From contig JAAELQ010000281.1 of NCBI GenBank assembly GCA_024226515.1, forward strand, positions 28,829 to 92,828: a DNA stretch of 64,000 bases, given 5' to 3'. Source of the stretch: a bacterium (lineage in GTDB: Bacteria; Acidobacteriota; Polarisedimenticolia; Polarisedimenticolales; Polarisedimenticolaceae). The position numbers and the translations under genes were made by a program. Positions 19,999-28,249 of the stretch are shown in pieces; position 1 is the stretch's first letter; every line of letters begins with the position of its first letter. The notes under the pieces are model-generated. The model was not told where the DNA came from. It saw only the letters and a program-made list of their open reading frames with translations, and did no database searches.

Positions 19999-20919
19999 GT
20001 GCAGAAGAAAACGAAGCCGGCCTCGAATCCTACGGCGCGCATCGTCTACGTCACGATCGTCGTGTTCGCCGTGATCCTGTTCGGCTGGACCCAGCGCGAG
20101 ACGATTCGCGGCTGGTTCGGCGCGGACGAGCCGTCGATCGACGAACCGCTCGCCTCCACGGAGCCGCGCCCCGAGCCCGTCCGTGAGCTCGCGACGACCG
20201 ACGCGACGCCCGTGGGCAGCGAGGCCGAGCAGCGCTGGACCGGGCTGGTCGGCGAGCCGCCGACCTGGCCTCTCGACCTCACGGACCCGCCGGAGTGCGA
20301 GGCGATCCGGAGCAGCTTCGAGCGCGTCTGCGGCGTGATCGGTACACGGGACTACCTGAAGCCGGGGACCGACGTGTGCGCGCTGCTGCGTGAGGTGTCG
20401 CCGCGGCTGGCCGCGAACAGCCCGGTCGTGTCGGGAGAGTTGCGCGACTTCGCCTCGATCCTGGCCAACGCGTTTCACCTGTTCCGTTCGGTCGGCCGCG
20501 AACGGCTCGCGACGCTGCGCTCGATCGCCGACGAGGAGTCGGCGCTGGTCGAGCCGCTGGCGCTGGTCGGCTGGCGCTGGCTGATCAGTCGCGAGGCCTG
20601 CGACCCGGGCAGCGGCGTCACGAACGACACGCTCTACGACTACTCGGCGTTTCTGGTGCAGACGCTCGGCGGCCAGGCCTACCTGCGACGGCGACCGCCG
20701 AACGTCGAGGCGCTGGTCACGTTCTACGCGCTGGTCGCGCTCGAGAGCGCGGTCGAGCGCGGGCACAACCCGCACGGCATCGATCCGCGGCCCGAGATCC
20801 GTCGGGCGCGCGAGCTGATCCGGGATCGCCCGCTCGTGTTCGGCGACCGCTACCTCGAGTGGCTCGACGCGACCGATCGGCGCTGGGAGTCGCGCGCGCG
20901 GACGACGGCGGGCGATTGA
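19999..20919 (+). CDS. Membrane-anchored protein of unknown function
   Basis: Not recognised. GTG 19999 with GGAGG five bases upstream gives 306 residues. A basic N-terminus (KKTKPASNPTAR) is followed by one transmembrane helix (IVYVTIVVFAVILFGW, about residues 13-30) and a polar, Pro/Glu-rich linker, so the body from about residue 70 is probably outside the cytoplasm. The body is helical, with conserved-looking Cys pairs (PPECEAIRSSFERVCGV; DVCALL; REACDPG). It has its own promoter in the inverted repeat just upstream. The arsenate reductase-like gene follows after 17 bases, probably in the same transcript. No enzymatic motif is visible. Confidence 0.7.
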   Translation: MQKKTKPASNPTARIVYVTIVVFAVILFGWTQRETIRGWFGADEPSIDEPLASTEPRPEPVRELATTDATPVGSEAEQRWTGLVGEPPTWPLDLTDPPECEAIRSSFERVCGVIGTRDYLKPGTDVCALLREVSPRLAANSPVVSGELRDFASILANAFHLFRSVGRERLATLRSIADEESALVEPLALVGWRWLISREACDPGSGVTNDTLYDYSAFLVQTLGGQAYLRRRPPNVEALVTFYALVALESAVERGHNPHGIDPRPEIRRARELIRDRPLVFGDRYLEWLDATDRRWESRARTTAGD

Positions 20920-20936
20920 CCTCGGAGGCACGTGGG

Positions 20937-21425
20937 ATGAGTCGTCGACCTCGGGTGTTGTTCCTCTGTACCGGAAACTCCTGTCGCAGTCAGATGGCGG
21001 AGGGCTGGACGCGCGCCCTGCACGGCGACGCGATCGAGGCCTGTTCGGCCGGCATCGAAGCGCGCGGGGTGGATGCGCGAGCGGCCCGTGTGATGCAGGA
21101 GGCCGGTGCGCCGATCGACGGGCAGGCGTCGCGAACGCTGTCCCGGCTCGACTCGCTCGAGTTCGATCTGGTCGTCACCGTCTGCGATCACGCGGCGCAG
21201 AGCTGCCCCGCGTTCCCCGGGACGACGCCCGTCGTCCACGTGCCGTTCGACGATCCACCGCGCCTGGCGAACGAGATCGAGGACGAGGCGCTGAAACTGG
21301 AGCCCTATCGCCGTGTGCGGGACGAGATCCGCGCGTTCATCGAGCAGCTTCCGGGCCGGATTGCGGCCGCCTCGCGCGCTCAGCGTCCGGCGGGCAACTC
21401 CGCCGACTCGTCGAACGGGCGATAG
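20937..21425 (+). CDS. arsC: Thioredoxin-type arsenate reductase (LMW phosphatase fold)
   Basis: A 162-residue protein of the low-molecular-weight tyrosine phosphatase fold. The P-loop is CTGNSCRSQMAEGW (Cys11, Cys16), and VVTVCDHAAQSCPAFPG holds Cys83 and Cys90, the spacing of the redox pair Cys82/Cys89 of Bacillus-type ArsC. This supports arsenate reduction coupled to thioredoxin rather than a plain phosphatase. ATG 20937 follows CGGAGG. No arsR, arsB or other ars gene is nearby, which is odd for an arsenic gene. The last 46 bases overlap the 3' end of the convergent gene at 21380-22570, so one of the two tails may be shorter than annotated in relatives. Confidence 0.88.
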   Translation: MSRRPRVLFLCTGNSCRSQMAEGWTRALHGDAIEACSAGIEARGVDARAARVMQEAGAPIDGQASRTLSRLDSLEFDLVVTVCDHAAQSCPAFPGTTPVVHVPFDDPPRLANEIEDEALKLEPYRRVRDEIRAFIEQLPGRIAAASRAQRPAGNSADSSNGR

Positions 21426-22570
21426 CCGACCTTCAACCAGACCTTGAACGGATCGCTCTCGCGGCGTTCGAGCAGCACCTGGAGCTCGTCGCGTTCGGTC
21501 GATCGCGCCTCCCTGCGCTGCGCGGCGTGACGCCAGACGCGGTAGCGCGTCGTGGCGCCGCCCAAGGTGGCATGCCAGCCGCTGTCGCCGGTGACCGCGA
21601 GCCTCGACGGCGTGCTGTCCACGACGCGGAAGCGAACGACGGGCGAGCTGCTCCAGTCGAAGCGGCCCGCCGCGCGCGGAACGAGCGTCTCCACGACGCG
21701 GATCAACTGGGCCAGCCAGCTATCGTCGCCGCGCCCGTGGGCCATGACGAAAAAGCGCGTCCCCGGCTCGCTCGCCGTCCCCGCTTCGGGGTACGGGCTC
21801 CAGCCGAGCGTCTCCAGCGCCGCGGCCAGGGTCTCGTAGGTCCGCGGCTCCCAGTCCGGGCGTTCGCCCTCCCAGAAGCCGTAGCCCGCGCTGCGCTCGC
21901 CCGCGATCCAGCGCGACCAGCCCGAGGCGAGCCACGGTCGCGTCATCGTCTCGCTCACCGACCCGTGGCGCAGGCTGCCGTCGCGCTCCACGGCGAACGC
22001 CAATCGGCCCGACGGGTCGCCGAGGACGTGGAACGGGTAGACCGGGTCCTCGTGCAACGGGTCGAGCCGTTCGTTCCGATGGCGTGCGGCCCAGAAGCGA
22101 TCGGTTCGCTCGCGCCAGCGCGGTTCGACCGGCGCGGTTCGTTCCACCCGCTCGCCGCCGGACCACTGGCGGTAGCGTCGCTCCGCTTGCGCGGTGAGTC
22201 GCTCGGCCAGCGCGCCGTACGGATGGCCCGACGGTGCGTCGACCCAGACCGCCGCGCCCAGCTTGACCTCGTCCTTGGTCGGATACCAACGCAGGGTCCA
22301 CGGGTCCTCGAGCGGCCGGATCAACCGCATCCGGTCCACGCCGCCCGCGCGCGTCCGCTGCAGCAGCAGCCGGCCGCCGGCCCATTGATCGAGCTTGGCC
22401 CGACCCGCGCGCAGCTGCAGCTTGAGCTCGAAGTACAGCTCCGTCCGCTCCGCGCCCTCCGCCGCTACCGGCGGCGTCTCGGCGACCACGCTCAGCGCCG
22501 CGAGCGCCAGCAGCGCCGCCGCGCAGCAACGCGGAAACCGCCGGTGGGACTCGACGTCGCGCGCGAACAC
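21380..22570 (-). CDS. Exported protein of unknown function
   Basis: Not recognised. A 396-residue protein starting at GTG 22570 with a signal peptide (CCAAALLALAALSVVAETPPVAA). The mature part is rich in Trp, Arg and Tyr (RLIRPLEDPWTLRWYPTKDEV, YGFWEGERPDWEPRTYETL) and has mixed strand character, without a catalytic motif I know. The start lies eight bases after the GT87 membrane glycosyltransferase gene in the same direction, so the two are probably co-transcribed. Its last 46 bases overlap the end of arsC on the other strand. Confidence 0.7.
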   Translation of the reverse strand: MFARDVESHRRFPRCCAAALLALAALSVVAETPPVAAEGAERTELYFELKLQLRAGRAKLDQWAGGRLLLQRTRAGGVDRMRLIRPLEDPWTLRWYPTKDEVKLGAAVWVDAPSGHPYGALAERLTAQAERRYRQWSGGERVERTAPVEPRWRERTDRFWAARHRNERLDPLHEDPVYPFHVLGDPSGRLAFAVERDGSLRHGSVSETMTRPWLASGWSRWIAGERSAGYGFWEGERPDWEPRTYETLAAALETLGWSPYPEAGTASEPGTRFFVMAHGRGDDSWLAQLIRVVETLVPRAAGRFDWSSSPVVRFRVVDSTPSRLAVTGDSGWHATLGGATTRYRVWRHAAQRREARSTERDELQVLLERRESDPFKVWLKVGYRPFDESAELPAGR

Positions 22571-22578
22571 GGCTCGGC

Positions 22579-23889
22579 TCAGGCCTCGGCCGCGCCGGGC
22601 GCCGCCGCGCCCTGCGGCGGGCGCAGCAGCAACGCCAGCGGGACCAGCGCGAGAGCGAGCGTGCTGATGCCGCGCGTCGCCACGAGCGCGTCATGCAGGC
22701 CGCGCGGCAACGCGACGAGGCCGAGGAACAGCGGCGTCTGCGCGCAGGGCCACGCTACGTCCGGAGCGCGGCAGGGCCAGTAGAACAACAGCGGAACGTA
22801 GGCCAGCGCGACGACGGTGAGCAGCACGCGTCGCTCCCGGTTCTCCTCGCACGAGAGCGCGTAGCGCAGCAGAGCCAGCAGCGGGACGAGCAGCAGCAGC
22901 TGATAGTTGACCCAGCAGTTGGGCATCCACAGCAGCATCAGGGCGACGAACATGCCGAAGCCCAGCGTGGCGCCATGGAGGTCGGCCTCGCGCCGCCGGT
23001 GCGCAGCCCAGACGCCGAGCAGGATCAGCGGGGCGACCAGCAGTTGAGCGACTCGCTTGGACAGCGACGGGTCGAGGTCGAGCAGCGTTTGCAGGTAGCG
23101 CGCGAGCCCGACGTTCTCCGTGGTCGGCAGGGGACTCTCCGCCAGCAGTTGCGGCAGGACCGCGGTGTAGAAGGCGACGTTCTGCTCGGTGCCGATCACG
23201 ATCCAGCCGACGACGAACAGCATCAGCGACGTCCCGGCGAACCAGACCACGGCGCGGAAACGACGTGTCGCGACCAGGTACAGCACGAGAAAGGCGGGGT
23301 AGAGCTTCAGGCTCGCCGCCAGGGCCAGCGCGACCCCCGCCGGCTCTTCCCGCCGGCGCAGCAGACAGCCCAGGGCGATCGCCAGTAGCGCGAGGATCGG
23401 TGTCTCGAGCTGTAGGCGCCACAGCGTCTCCAGGAACGGCTCGAAGTTCAGTGCCAGGAGCGCGGCCGGGACGGCGAAGCGCAGACCGCCGCCGAACGCC
23501 CGGCAGACGATGGCCACGGCCGCCACGAACAGGAGGATCTGCGCCAGCCAGTGGGCGAACAGCACGGGCGCCGGATCGCCGAAGCGCACCAGCGGCAGCA
23601 ACAGCACGGCGAACAGGGGAGGGAACTTGTAAACGGCGGCCGCCGGGGCGACGGCGTCCGCCTGGCCCATATCGGGGTAGAGCGCGCCGCTCTCCAGGAA
23701 CTGCGCCGCCTGACGCAGGAAGATCGGCAGGTCGACGAATCCGGTGGCGAGCAGCGCGTGGGCGTTGCGAAACAGGTGGAACAGCGAGACGGCCGCCAGT
23801 GCCGCGATGCCGACCTGCAGCGCGGGGAAGAGGCCGGCGCGGTCCCGGCCCGGCGCGCTTCCAGTCGTCTTTTCCGGTTGGGCGTTCAA
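22579..23889 (-). CDS. GT87-family (DUF2029) polyprenol-linked mannosyltransferase-like membrane protein
   Basis: A 436-residue integral membrane protein with about ten hydrophobic segments. The early motif GFVDLPIFLRQAAQFLESGALYP corresponds to the acidic periplasmic loop (D near the membrane) of GT-C enzymes, followed by YKFPPLFAVLLLPL and LQLETPILALLAIALGC; this order is typical of the GT87 family, which transfers sugars from polyprenyl phosphates. WMPNCWVNYQLLLLVPLL near the end is also usual. The frame begins with TTG 23889; no in-frame ATG lies before it. The donor and acceptor are unknown, and the downstream exported protein could be a partner. Confidence 0.82.
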   Translation of the reverse strand: MNAQPEKTTGSAPGRDRAGLFPALQVGIAALAAVSLFHLFRNAHALLATGFVDLPIFLRQAAQFLESGALYPDMGQADAVAPAAAVYKFPPLFAVLLLPLVRFGDPAPVLFAHWLAQILLFVAAVAIVCRAFGGGLRFAVPAALLALNFEPFLETLWRLQLETPILALLAIALGCLLRRREEPAGVALALAASLKLYPAFLVLYLVATRRFRAVVWFAGTSLMLFVVGWIVIGTEQNVAFYTAVLPQLLAESPLPTTENVGLARYLQTLLDLDPSLSKRVAQLLVAPLILLGVWAAHRRREADLHGATLGFGMFVALMLLWMPNCWVNYQLLLLVPLLALLRYALSCEENRERRVLLTVVALAYVPLLFYWPCRAPDVAWPCAQTPLFLGLVALPRGLHDALVATRGISTLALALVPLALLLRPPQGAAAPGAAEA

Positions 23890-24027
23890 ACGTGAATCCT
23901 CGACGGTGATCGTTCATGGTACACCTCCGCCAGGGATCCGGAATCTGCGCCAGAGCCGCTTGTCCGTGTCGCCGTTCCCCCGTAAGCTAGGGCCGTTCCG
24001 AAACACACAGAGGGGTTGGGGAGAACC

Positions 24028-26157
24028 ATGCGCTCGATTCGAATCGCATTGTTGCCGGCGCTTTGCGCGGTACTTCTTTCTTGCGCGCCGACGTCAGGGA
24101 ATCACCCGCCGGACGTCGCTCCGCCGGTGGCCAAGGTCGATCCGTTCTCGCTCGAGCAGCACGGGCACGAACGCGTCGACAACTATTACTGGTTGAAGGA
24201 GCGCGAGGACCCCGAGGTGATCGACTACCTCGAGCAGGAGAACGAGTACACCGCGGCGTTGATGCAGCACACCGAAGATCTGCAGGAGGCCCTGTTCGAG
24301 GAGATCAAGGGGCGGATCAAGCAGGACGACGCTTCGGTGCCGTATCGCTTCGACGACTACTTCTATTACACGCGCTACGAGGACGGTAAGGAGTACCCGT
24401 TCTATTGCCGCAAGCGCGACTCGCTGGAAGGCGAGGAAGAGGTCATGCTCGACGTCAACGAGATGGCCGAGGGACACGATTACTTCAGCGTCGGCGGCCG
24501 CGCGATCAGCCACGACCAGCAGCTGCTGGCCTACACGGAGGACACCGAGGGGCGGCGCATCAACACGATCCGCTTCAAGGACCTCGAGAGCGGCAGGACG
24601 CTGACGGACGCGATCCCCGGCGTGACGCGCAACATCGCCTGGGCCAACGACAACAAGACGCTGTTCTATACCAAGCAGGATCCGCAGACCCTGCGCTGGC
24701 ACCGGATCTACCGCCACACGCTGGGCACTCCGGCGTCCGACGACGTGCTGGTGTTCGAGGAGACGGACGACACGTTCAGCTCGTTCGTTTACCGAACCAA
24801 GTCGAAGCGCTACGTGATGATCGGTTCGTCCCACACGCTGAGCAACGAATACCGCTATCTCGATGCCGACGAGCCGCACGGTGCGTTCAAGGTCGTCGAG
24901 CCGCGCGAGATGGGGCACGAGTACGGCGTCGACCACTACGGGGATCACTTCTACATCCGGACGAACCACCAGGCGAAGAATTTCCGCCTGATGAAGGCCC
25001 CGGTTGCGCGAACCGGCAAGCGTCACTGGAAAGAGGTGATCGCGCATCGCGACGACGTGCTGCTCGAAAACTTCGAGATCTTCAAGGAGTTCCTGGTCGT
25101 GGCCGAGCGCAAGGCGGGTCTGATGCAGATGCGCATCAAGCCGTGGGGCGCAGCCGCCGAGCACTATATCGACTTCGGTGAGCCGGCCTACTGGGCGCGC
25201 ATCGGGACGAACTACCAGTTCGACACCACGACGCTGCGCTACGTGTACAGCTCGATGACGACGCCGCGCAGCGAGTTCGATTACGGCATGCGCGACAAGA
25301 AGAAAGAGCTGCTCAAGCAGGACGAGGTCCTCGGTGGGTTCGACTCGGCGGATTACGTCACCGAACGTCTGCACGCCAAGGCACGCGACGGAGTCGAGGT
25401 GCCGATCTCGCTCATGTATCGCAAGGACATGCGCCGCGAGGGCAAGAACCCGTTGCTGCTGTACGGCTACGGATCCTACGGGGCCAGCATGGACGCCAGC
25501 TTCAGCTCGACGCGCCTGAGCCTGGTCGATCGCGGTTTCGTCTACGCCATCGCGCACGTTCGCGGCGGTGAAGAGCTCGGCCGCCGGTGGTACGAGGGCG
25601 GCAAGCTGTTCCACAAGAAGAACACGTTCACCGATTTCATCGATTGCGCGGAGTATCTCGTCGAGCGGAAGTGGGCCGATCCGGAGCGGGTCTTCGCGCA
25701 GGGCGGCAGCGCCGGCGGGCTGCTGATGGGCGCCGTGATCAACATGCGCCCCGAGCTGTTCCACGGCGTCGTGGCACGCGTGCCGTTCGTCGATGTGATC
25801 ACGACGATGCTCGACGACTCGATCCCGCTGACGACCAGCGAGTACGACGAGTGGGGCGACCCGCGCAAGAAGGCGTACTACGACTACATCCTGTCCTACT
25901 CGCCGTACGACAACGTCGAGGCCAAGGCCTATCCGAATCTGCTGGTGACGACCGGGCTGCACGACTCGCAGGTGCAGTACTGGGAGCCGGCGAAGTGGGT
26001 GGCCAAGCTGCGCGCCAGCAAGACCGGCGACAACCGCCTGCTGTTGAAGACCAACATGGAGGCGGGACACGGCGGCGCGTCGGGCCGCTACAAGCGCTAC
26101 GAGCAGACGGCGTTCTACTACGCGTTCCTGCTCGACCTGGCGGGACTTGGTTCGTAG
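24028..26157 (+). CDS. Oligopeptidase B-like S9 serine peptidase, lipoprotein
   Basis: A 709-residue prolyl oligopeptidase-family protein. The N-terminus MRSIRIALLPALCAVLLSCAP has a lipobox (LLSC), so unlike classical cytosolic oligopeptidase B it is probably anchored in the envelope. The beta-propeller part opens with HERVDNYYWLKEREDPEVIDYLEQEN. The hydrolase domain has NPLLLYGYGSYGASMD, the nucleophile Ser561 in QGGSAGGLLMG, Asp646 in GLHDSQVQYWEP and His681 in EAGHGGASGRY. The motif order fits a trypsin-like specificity after Arg/Lys. ATG 24028 is chosen over TTG 24016 because it starts the signal sequence and has GGGGAG upstream. SpoU follows with an 11-base overlap. Confidence 0.95.
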   Translation: MRSIRIALLPALCAVLLSCAPTSGNHPPDVAPPVAKVDPFSLEQHGHERVDNYYWLKEREDPEVIDYLEQENEYTAALMQHTEDLQEALFEEIKGRIKQDDASVPYRFDDYFYYTRYEDGKEYPFYCRKRDSLEGEEEVMLDVNEMAEGHDYFSVGGRAISHDQQLLAYTEDTEGRRINTIRFKDLESGRTLTDAIPGVTRNIAWANDNKTLFYTKQDPQTLRWHRIYRHTLGTPASDDVLVFEETDDTFSSFVYRTKSKRYVMIGSSHTLSNEYRYLDADEPHGAFKVVEPREMGHEYGVDHYGDHFYIRTNHQAKNFRLMKAPVARTGKRHWKEVIAHRDDVLLENFEIFKEFLVVAERKAGLMQMRIKPWGAAAEHYIDFGEPAYWARIGTNYQFDTTTLRYVYSSMTTPRSEFDYGMRDKKKELLKQDEVLGGFDSADYVTERLHAKARDGVEVPISLMYRKDMRREGKNPLLLYGYGSYGASMDASFSSTRLSLVDRGFVYAIAHVRGGEELGRRWYEGGKLFHKKNTFTDFIDCAEYLVERKWADPERVFAQGGSAGGLLMGAVINMRPELFHGVVARVPFVDVITTMLDDSIPLTTSEYDEWGDPRKKAYYDYILSYSPYDNVEAKAYPNLLVTTGLHDSQVQYWEPAKWVAKLRASKTGDNRLLLKTNMEAGHGGASGRYKRYEQTAFYYAFLLDLAGLGS

Positions 26158-26941
26158 CTCCTGGCGCGGCGATCTGGCCGACGTGCGCCGCGCGCTGTCG
26201 CCGGCCGGCCGCCGTAGCCTGGGCCGCTTCTCGATCGAGGGCACCCGTCTGCACGAGCGTGCGCTGCGGGCGGGAGCGGAGATCGAGGCGGTTCTCGTCT
26301 CGCGCTCGTATCGCGACGGCGAGGCGTCGCGCACACAGGCGTTGCTGCTTCAGCTCGAGCGGGCGGGCAGTCGCGTGCACGTGGTCGACGACGAGACGCT
26401 GCGCGAGCTGACCGAGGGGCGCGACATCGGAGCGATCGTGGGGCTCGTGCCCCTGCCCGACGCATCCGCGCTGCCGCAGAGGGGCGCGGGTCGGACGCTG
26501 CTCGTTGCGGTCGACGTCGAGGATCCGGGCAACGTCGGAGCCCTGGTCCGCACGTCGCTCGCCTGCGGCGCGGCCGCATTCGTCGCCGTGGGGATCAGCG
26601 ACCCGTACCATCCCAAGGCGGTGCGCACGTCGATGGGCAGCCTGTTCCGCATCCCGGTCGTGCGGCGCGAGCGCGCCGAGCCGCTCATCGGCGAGCTGCG
26701 CGAGGCCGGGACGCGTTGCCTGGGCGCGGTGTCGTCGGGGGGCACGGACCCGCGTGCGATCGGGCGCGGGTCCTGCGGCGCCGCGGTGTTCCTCGGCGGC
26801 GAAGCGCACGGCCTGCCCGGCGAGCTGCGCGGAGCGCTCGACGAGGAGGTGACGATCCCGATGGCGCCGGACGTCGACTCGCTGTCGGTCAATGCCGCCG
26901 CGGCGATCTTGCTCTACGAGCTGGGCCGTCCGCCCGGATGA
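26147..26941 (+). CDS. SpoU/TrmH-family RNA 2'-O-methyltransferase
   Basis: A 264-residue SPOUT methyltransferase. The N-terminal part (GRRSLGRFSIEGTRLHERALRA) is the L30e-like RNA-binding domain common in rRNA 2'-O-methyltransferases; the C-terminal part has the three SpoU motifs: DPGNVGALVRTSLACGA, AVFLGGEAHGLP and VDSLSVNAAAAILLYEL. It methylates a ribose of rRNA or tRNA using S-adenosylmethionine; the target cannot be told. TTG 26147 is the start that gives a full N-terminal domain and overlaps the peptidase stop, suggesting coupling. Confidence 0.92.
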   Translation: MVRSSWRGDLADVRRALSPAGRRSLGRFSIEGTRLHERALRAGAEIEAVLVSRSYRDGEASRTQALLLQLERAGSRVHVVDDETLRELTEGRDIGAIVGLVPLPDASALPQRGAGRTLLVAVDVEDPGNVGALVRTSLACGAAAFVAVGISDPYHPKAVRTSMGSLFRIPVVRRERAEPLIGELREAGTRCLGAVSSGGTDPRAIGRGSCGAAVFLGGEAHGLPGELRGALDEEVTIPMAPDVDSLSVNAAAAILLYELGRPPG

Positions 26942-26996
26942 TCCGTGCCATGGGGTGCTGTGGTCGGCCGGCGGGGCTCGCCGTCTGTTGAGAGAA

Positions 26997-27225
26997 CCCC
27001 CGGGGGGTACTGCCCCCGGACCCCCGCTACCGCACTGCGTGACGGCGGCAGACCGCCATTCGATGACGGTCCTGGATCCAACGAGATCGGAACCCGTTGA
27101 AGGCGGCGAACAGCTTCACCCGACCGCATAACGCCCTCCGAGAGAAAAGGACCAAACGGAACGATGGCCGTCTGCGGCCGTCGTGGAGTGCGGAGCGGGG
27201 GGTCCGGGGGGCCGCCACCCGGGGG
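26997..27225. repeat. Intergenic repeat element, complete copy with inverted ends (copy A)
   Basis: Within the 344 noncoding bases 26942-27285, the left arm 26997-27059 and the reverse complement of about 27164-27225 align well over roughly 63 bases, so the element has long imperfect inverted ends around a core. The left arm matches 63834-63896 at 61 of 63 positions, and 27081-27102 matches 63979-64000 at 21 of 22. Each arm can fold: CCGGGGG/CCCCCGG around GTACTG, and GGCGG-CAGA-CCGCC. It sits between convergent genes (spoU and the RluA-like gene). No protein is encoded. A non-autonomous mobile element or a structured terminator family are the main options. The bases on either side (26942-26996 and 27226-27285) show nothing else. 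Confidence 0.75.
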
Positions 27226-27285
27226 TCCCCTCCCCACGACCCGGCCACAAACGAAACAGCGATCCAAAAGCAAGCGCCCGAACCC

Positions 27286-28212
27286 TCAGCGCGAAGTCTC
27301 ACGCAATGACGCAGGCGGAGCGCAGCGTACGACGAGCGTCGCCCCCGTCGCGGGGTGAAGCAGGCGGATCTCGACGGCGTGCAGCCGGTACCCGGGATCG
27401 CCGGGCAGCGCCGTCGTGTCGCGGCGCGGCACGCCTCCCGCCGCGTAGAGCGGGTCGCCGACCAGCGGATGCCCGGCGGCCGCGAGGTGGATCCGGATCT
27501 GGTGCGGCCGGCCGGTGACCGGCTCGACCTCGGCGAGGAACTCGGCGTCGCGCTGCTCGACGACCCGTACTCGGCTCAACGAGGAGCGCCCCGTGGGCGT
27601 CGCGGCGTGCAGCGAGCCGAGCAGCGCGTGCGGCACCGGGCCGATCGAATTCACGATGTCGAAACGCTCGCTCGCGGCGCGGCCCGCCGCGAGCGCGAGG
27701 TAACGCTTCTCGACGCGACGGTCGCGCAGCTCGCGGCACAGCGCGGATCGCGCCCGCGGCGTGCGGGCGAAGACGACGAGCCCCGACGTCCAGCGGCCCA
27801 GGCGATGGATCGGGCTCGACTGCGGATCGTAGCTGCGCACTCGTGAGAGGAGGGTTCGCTCCAGAAACCCGGCGCCGGGCAGCGTGGGCAGGCCGGCCGG
27901 CTTGGCCACGACCAGCAGATCCGGGTCCTCGTGCAGGACGGCGAACTCCGCGGGTGCGTCGGGTTCGGTCCACGGCGGACGGGACCAGACGACCTGCTGG
28001 CCGTCCCGGACCTGCGCCGAGACGTCCGCCGGGCTGCCGTCGAGCAACACGCGCCCGCGCGCGATGCGCTCGCGCCACTCGTCGCGCCCCGTGTGGTCGA
28101 ACGCGTGGGCCAGGTAATCGAGCAGCGACGTCGGGCCCGCCACGCCGCGCACGCGGCCGCGGAAGTCGAAGCCCCGGTTCTTTGCGGGCGCAGGCTTGCG
28201 CATCCGTTCCAT
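27286..28212 (-). CDS. RluA-like pseudouridine synthase family protein with Gly at the catalytic Asp position
   Basis: A 308-residue RluA-family protein: an S4-like N-terminal part (LAHAFDHTGRDEWRERIARGRVLLDG), then EDPDLLVVAKPAGLPTLPG, the active-site motif region PIHRLGRWTSGLVVFAR, EKRYLALAAG, VTGRPHQIRIHLAAAGHPLVGDPLY and a final YRLHAVEIRLLHP. The catalytic motif is normally HRLDxxTSG; here residue 139 is Gly (codon GGC at 27798-27796), so the pseudouridine-forming Asp is absent. Other conserved residues remain, so it may bind RNA without catalysis or belong to a subgroup with this change. The start may be ATG 28212 or ATG 28203. It is divergent from the MscS gene, 37 bases away. Confidence 0.85.
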   Translation of the reverse strand: MERMRKPAPAKNRGFDFRGRVRGVAGPTSLLDYLAHAFDHTGRDEWRERIARGRVLLDGSPADVSAQVRDGQQVVWSRPPWTEPDAPAEFAVLHEDPDLLVVAKPAGLPTLPGAGFLERTLLSRVRSYDPQSSPIHRLGRWTSGLVVFARTPRARSALCRELRDRRVEKRYLALAAGRAASERFDIVNSIGPVPHALLGSLHAATPTGRSSLSRVRVVEQRDAEFLAEVEPVTGRPHQIRIHLAAAGHPLVGDPLYAAGGVPRRDTTALPGDPGYRLHAVEIRLLHPATGATLVVRCAPPASLRETSR

Positions 28213-28249
28213 CTCGCATCTACTCTACCCGAGCCGGGAGGATGTGACG

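Noticed and set aside
20937..21425. An arsenic resistance operon
   Set aside because: Only arsC is present; the neighbouring genes show no arsR, arsB/acr3 or arsM features.
24094..26334. 746-residue minus-strand frame opposite the oligopeptidase gene
   Set aside because: Antisense to an S9 peptidase with a complete catalytic triad; repetitive Val/Leu/His composition shows it is a shadow.
26914..27309. Several short reading frames in the spoU to RluA-like gap
   Set aside because: They overlap each other on both strands, arise from the GC-rich repeat element, and have no ribosome site or protein motif.
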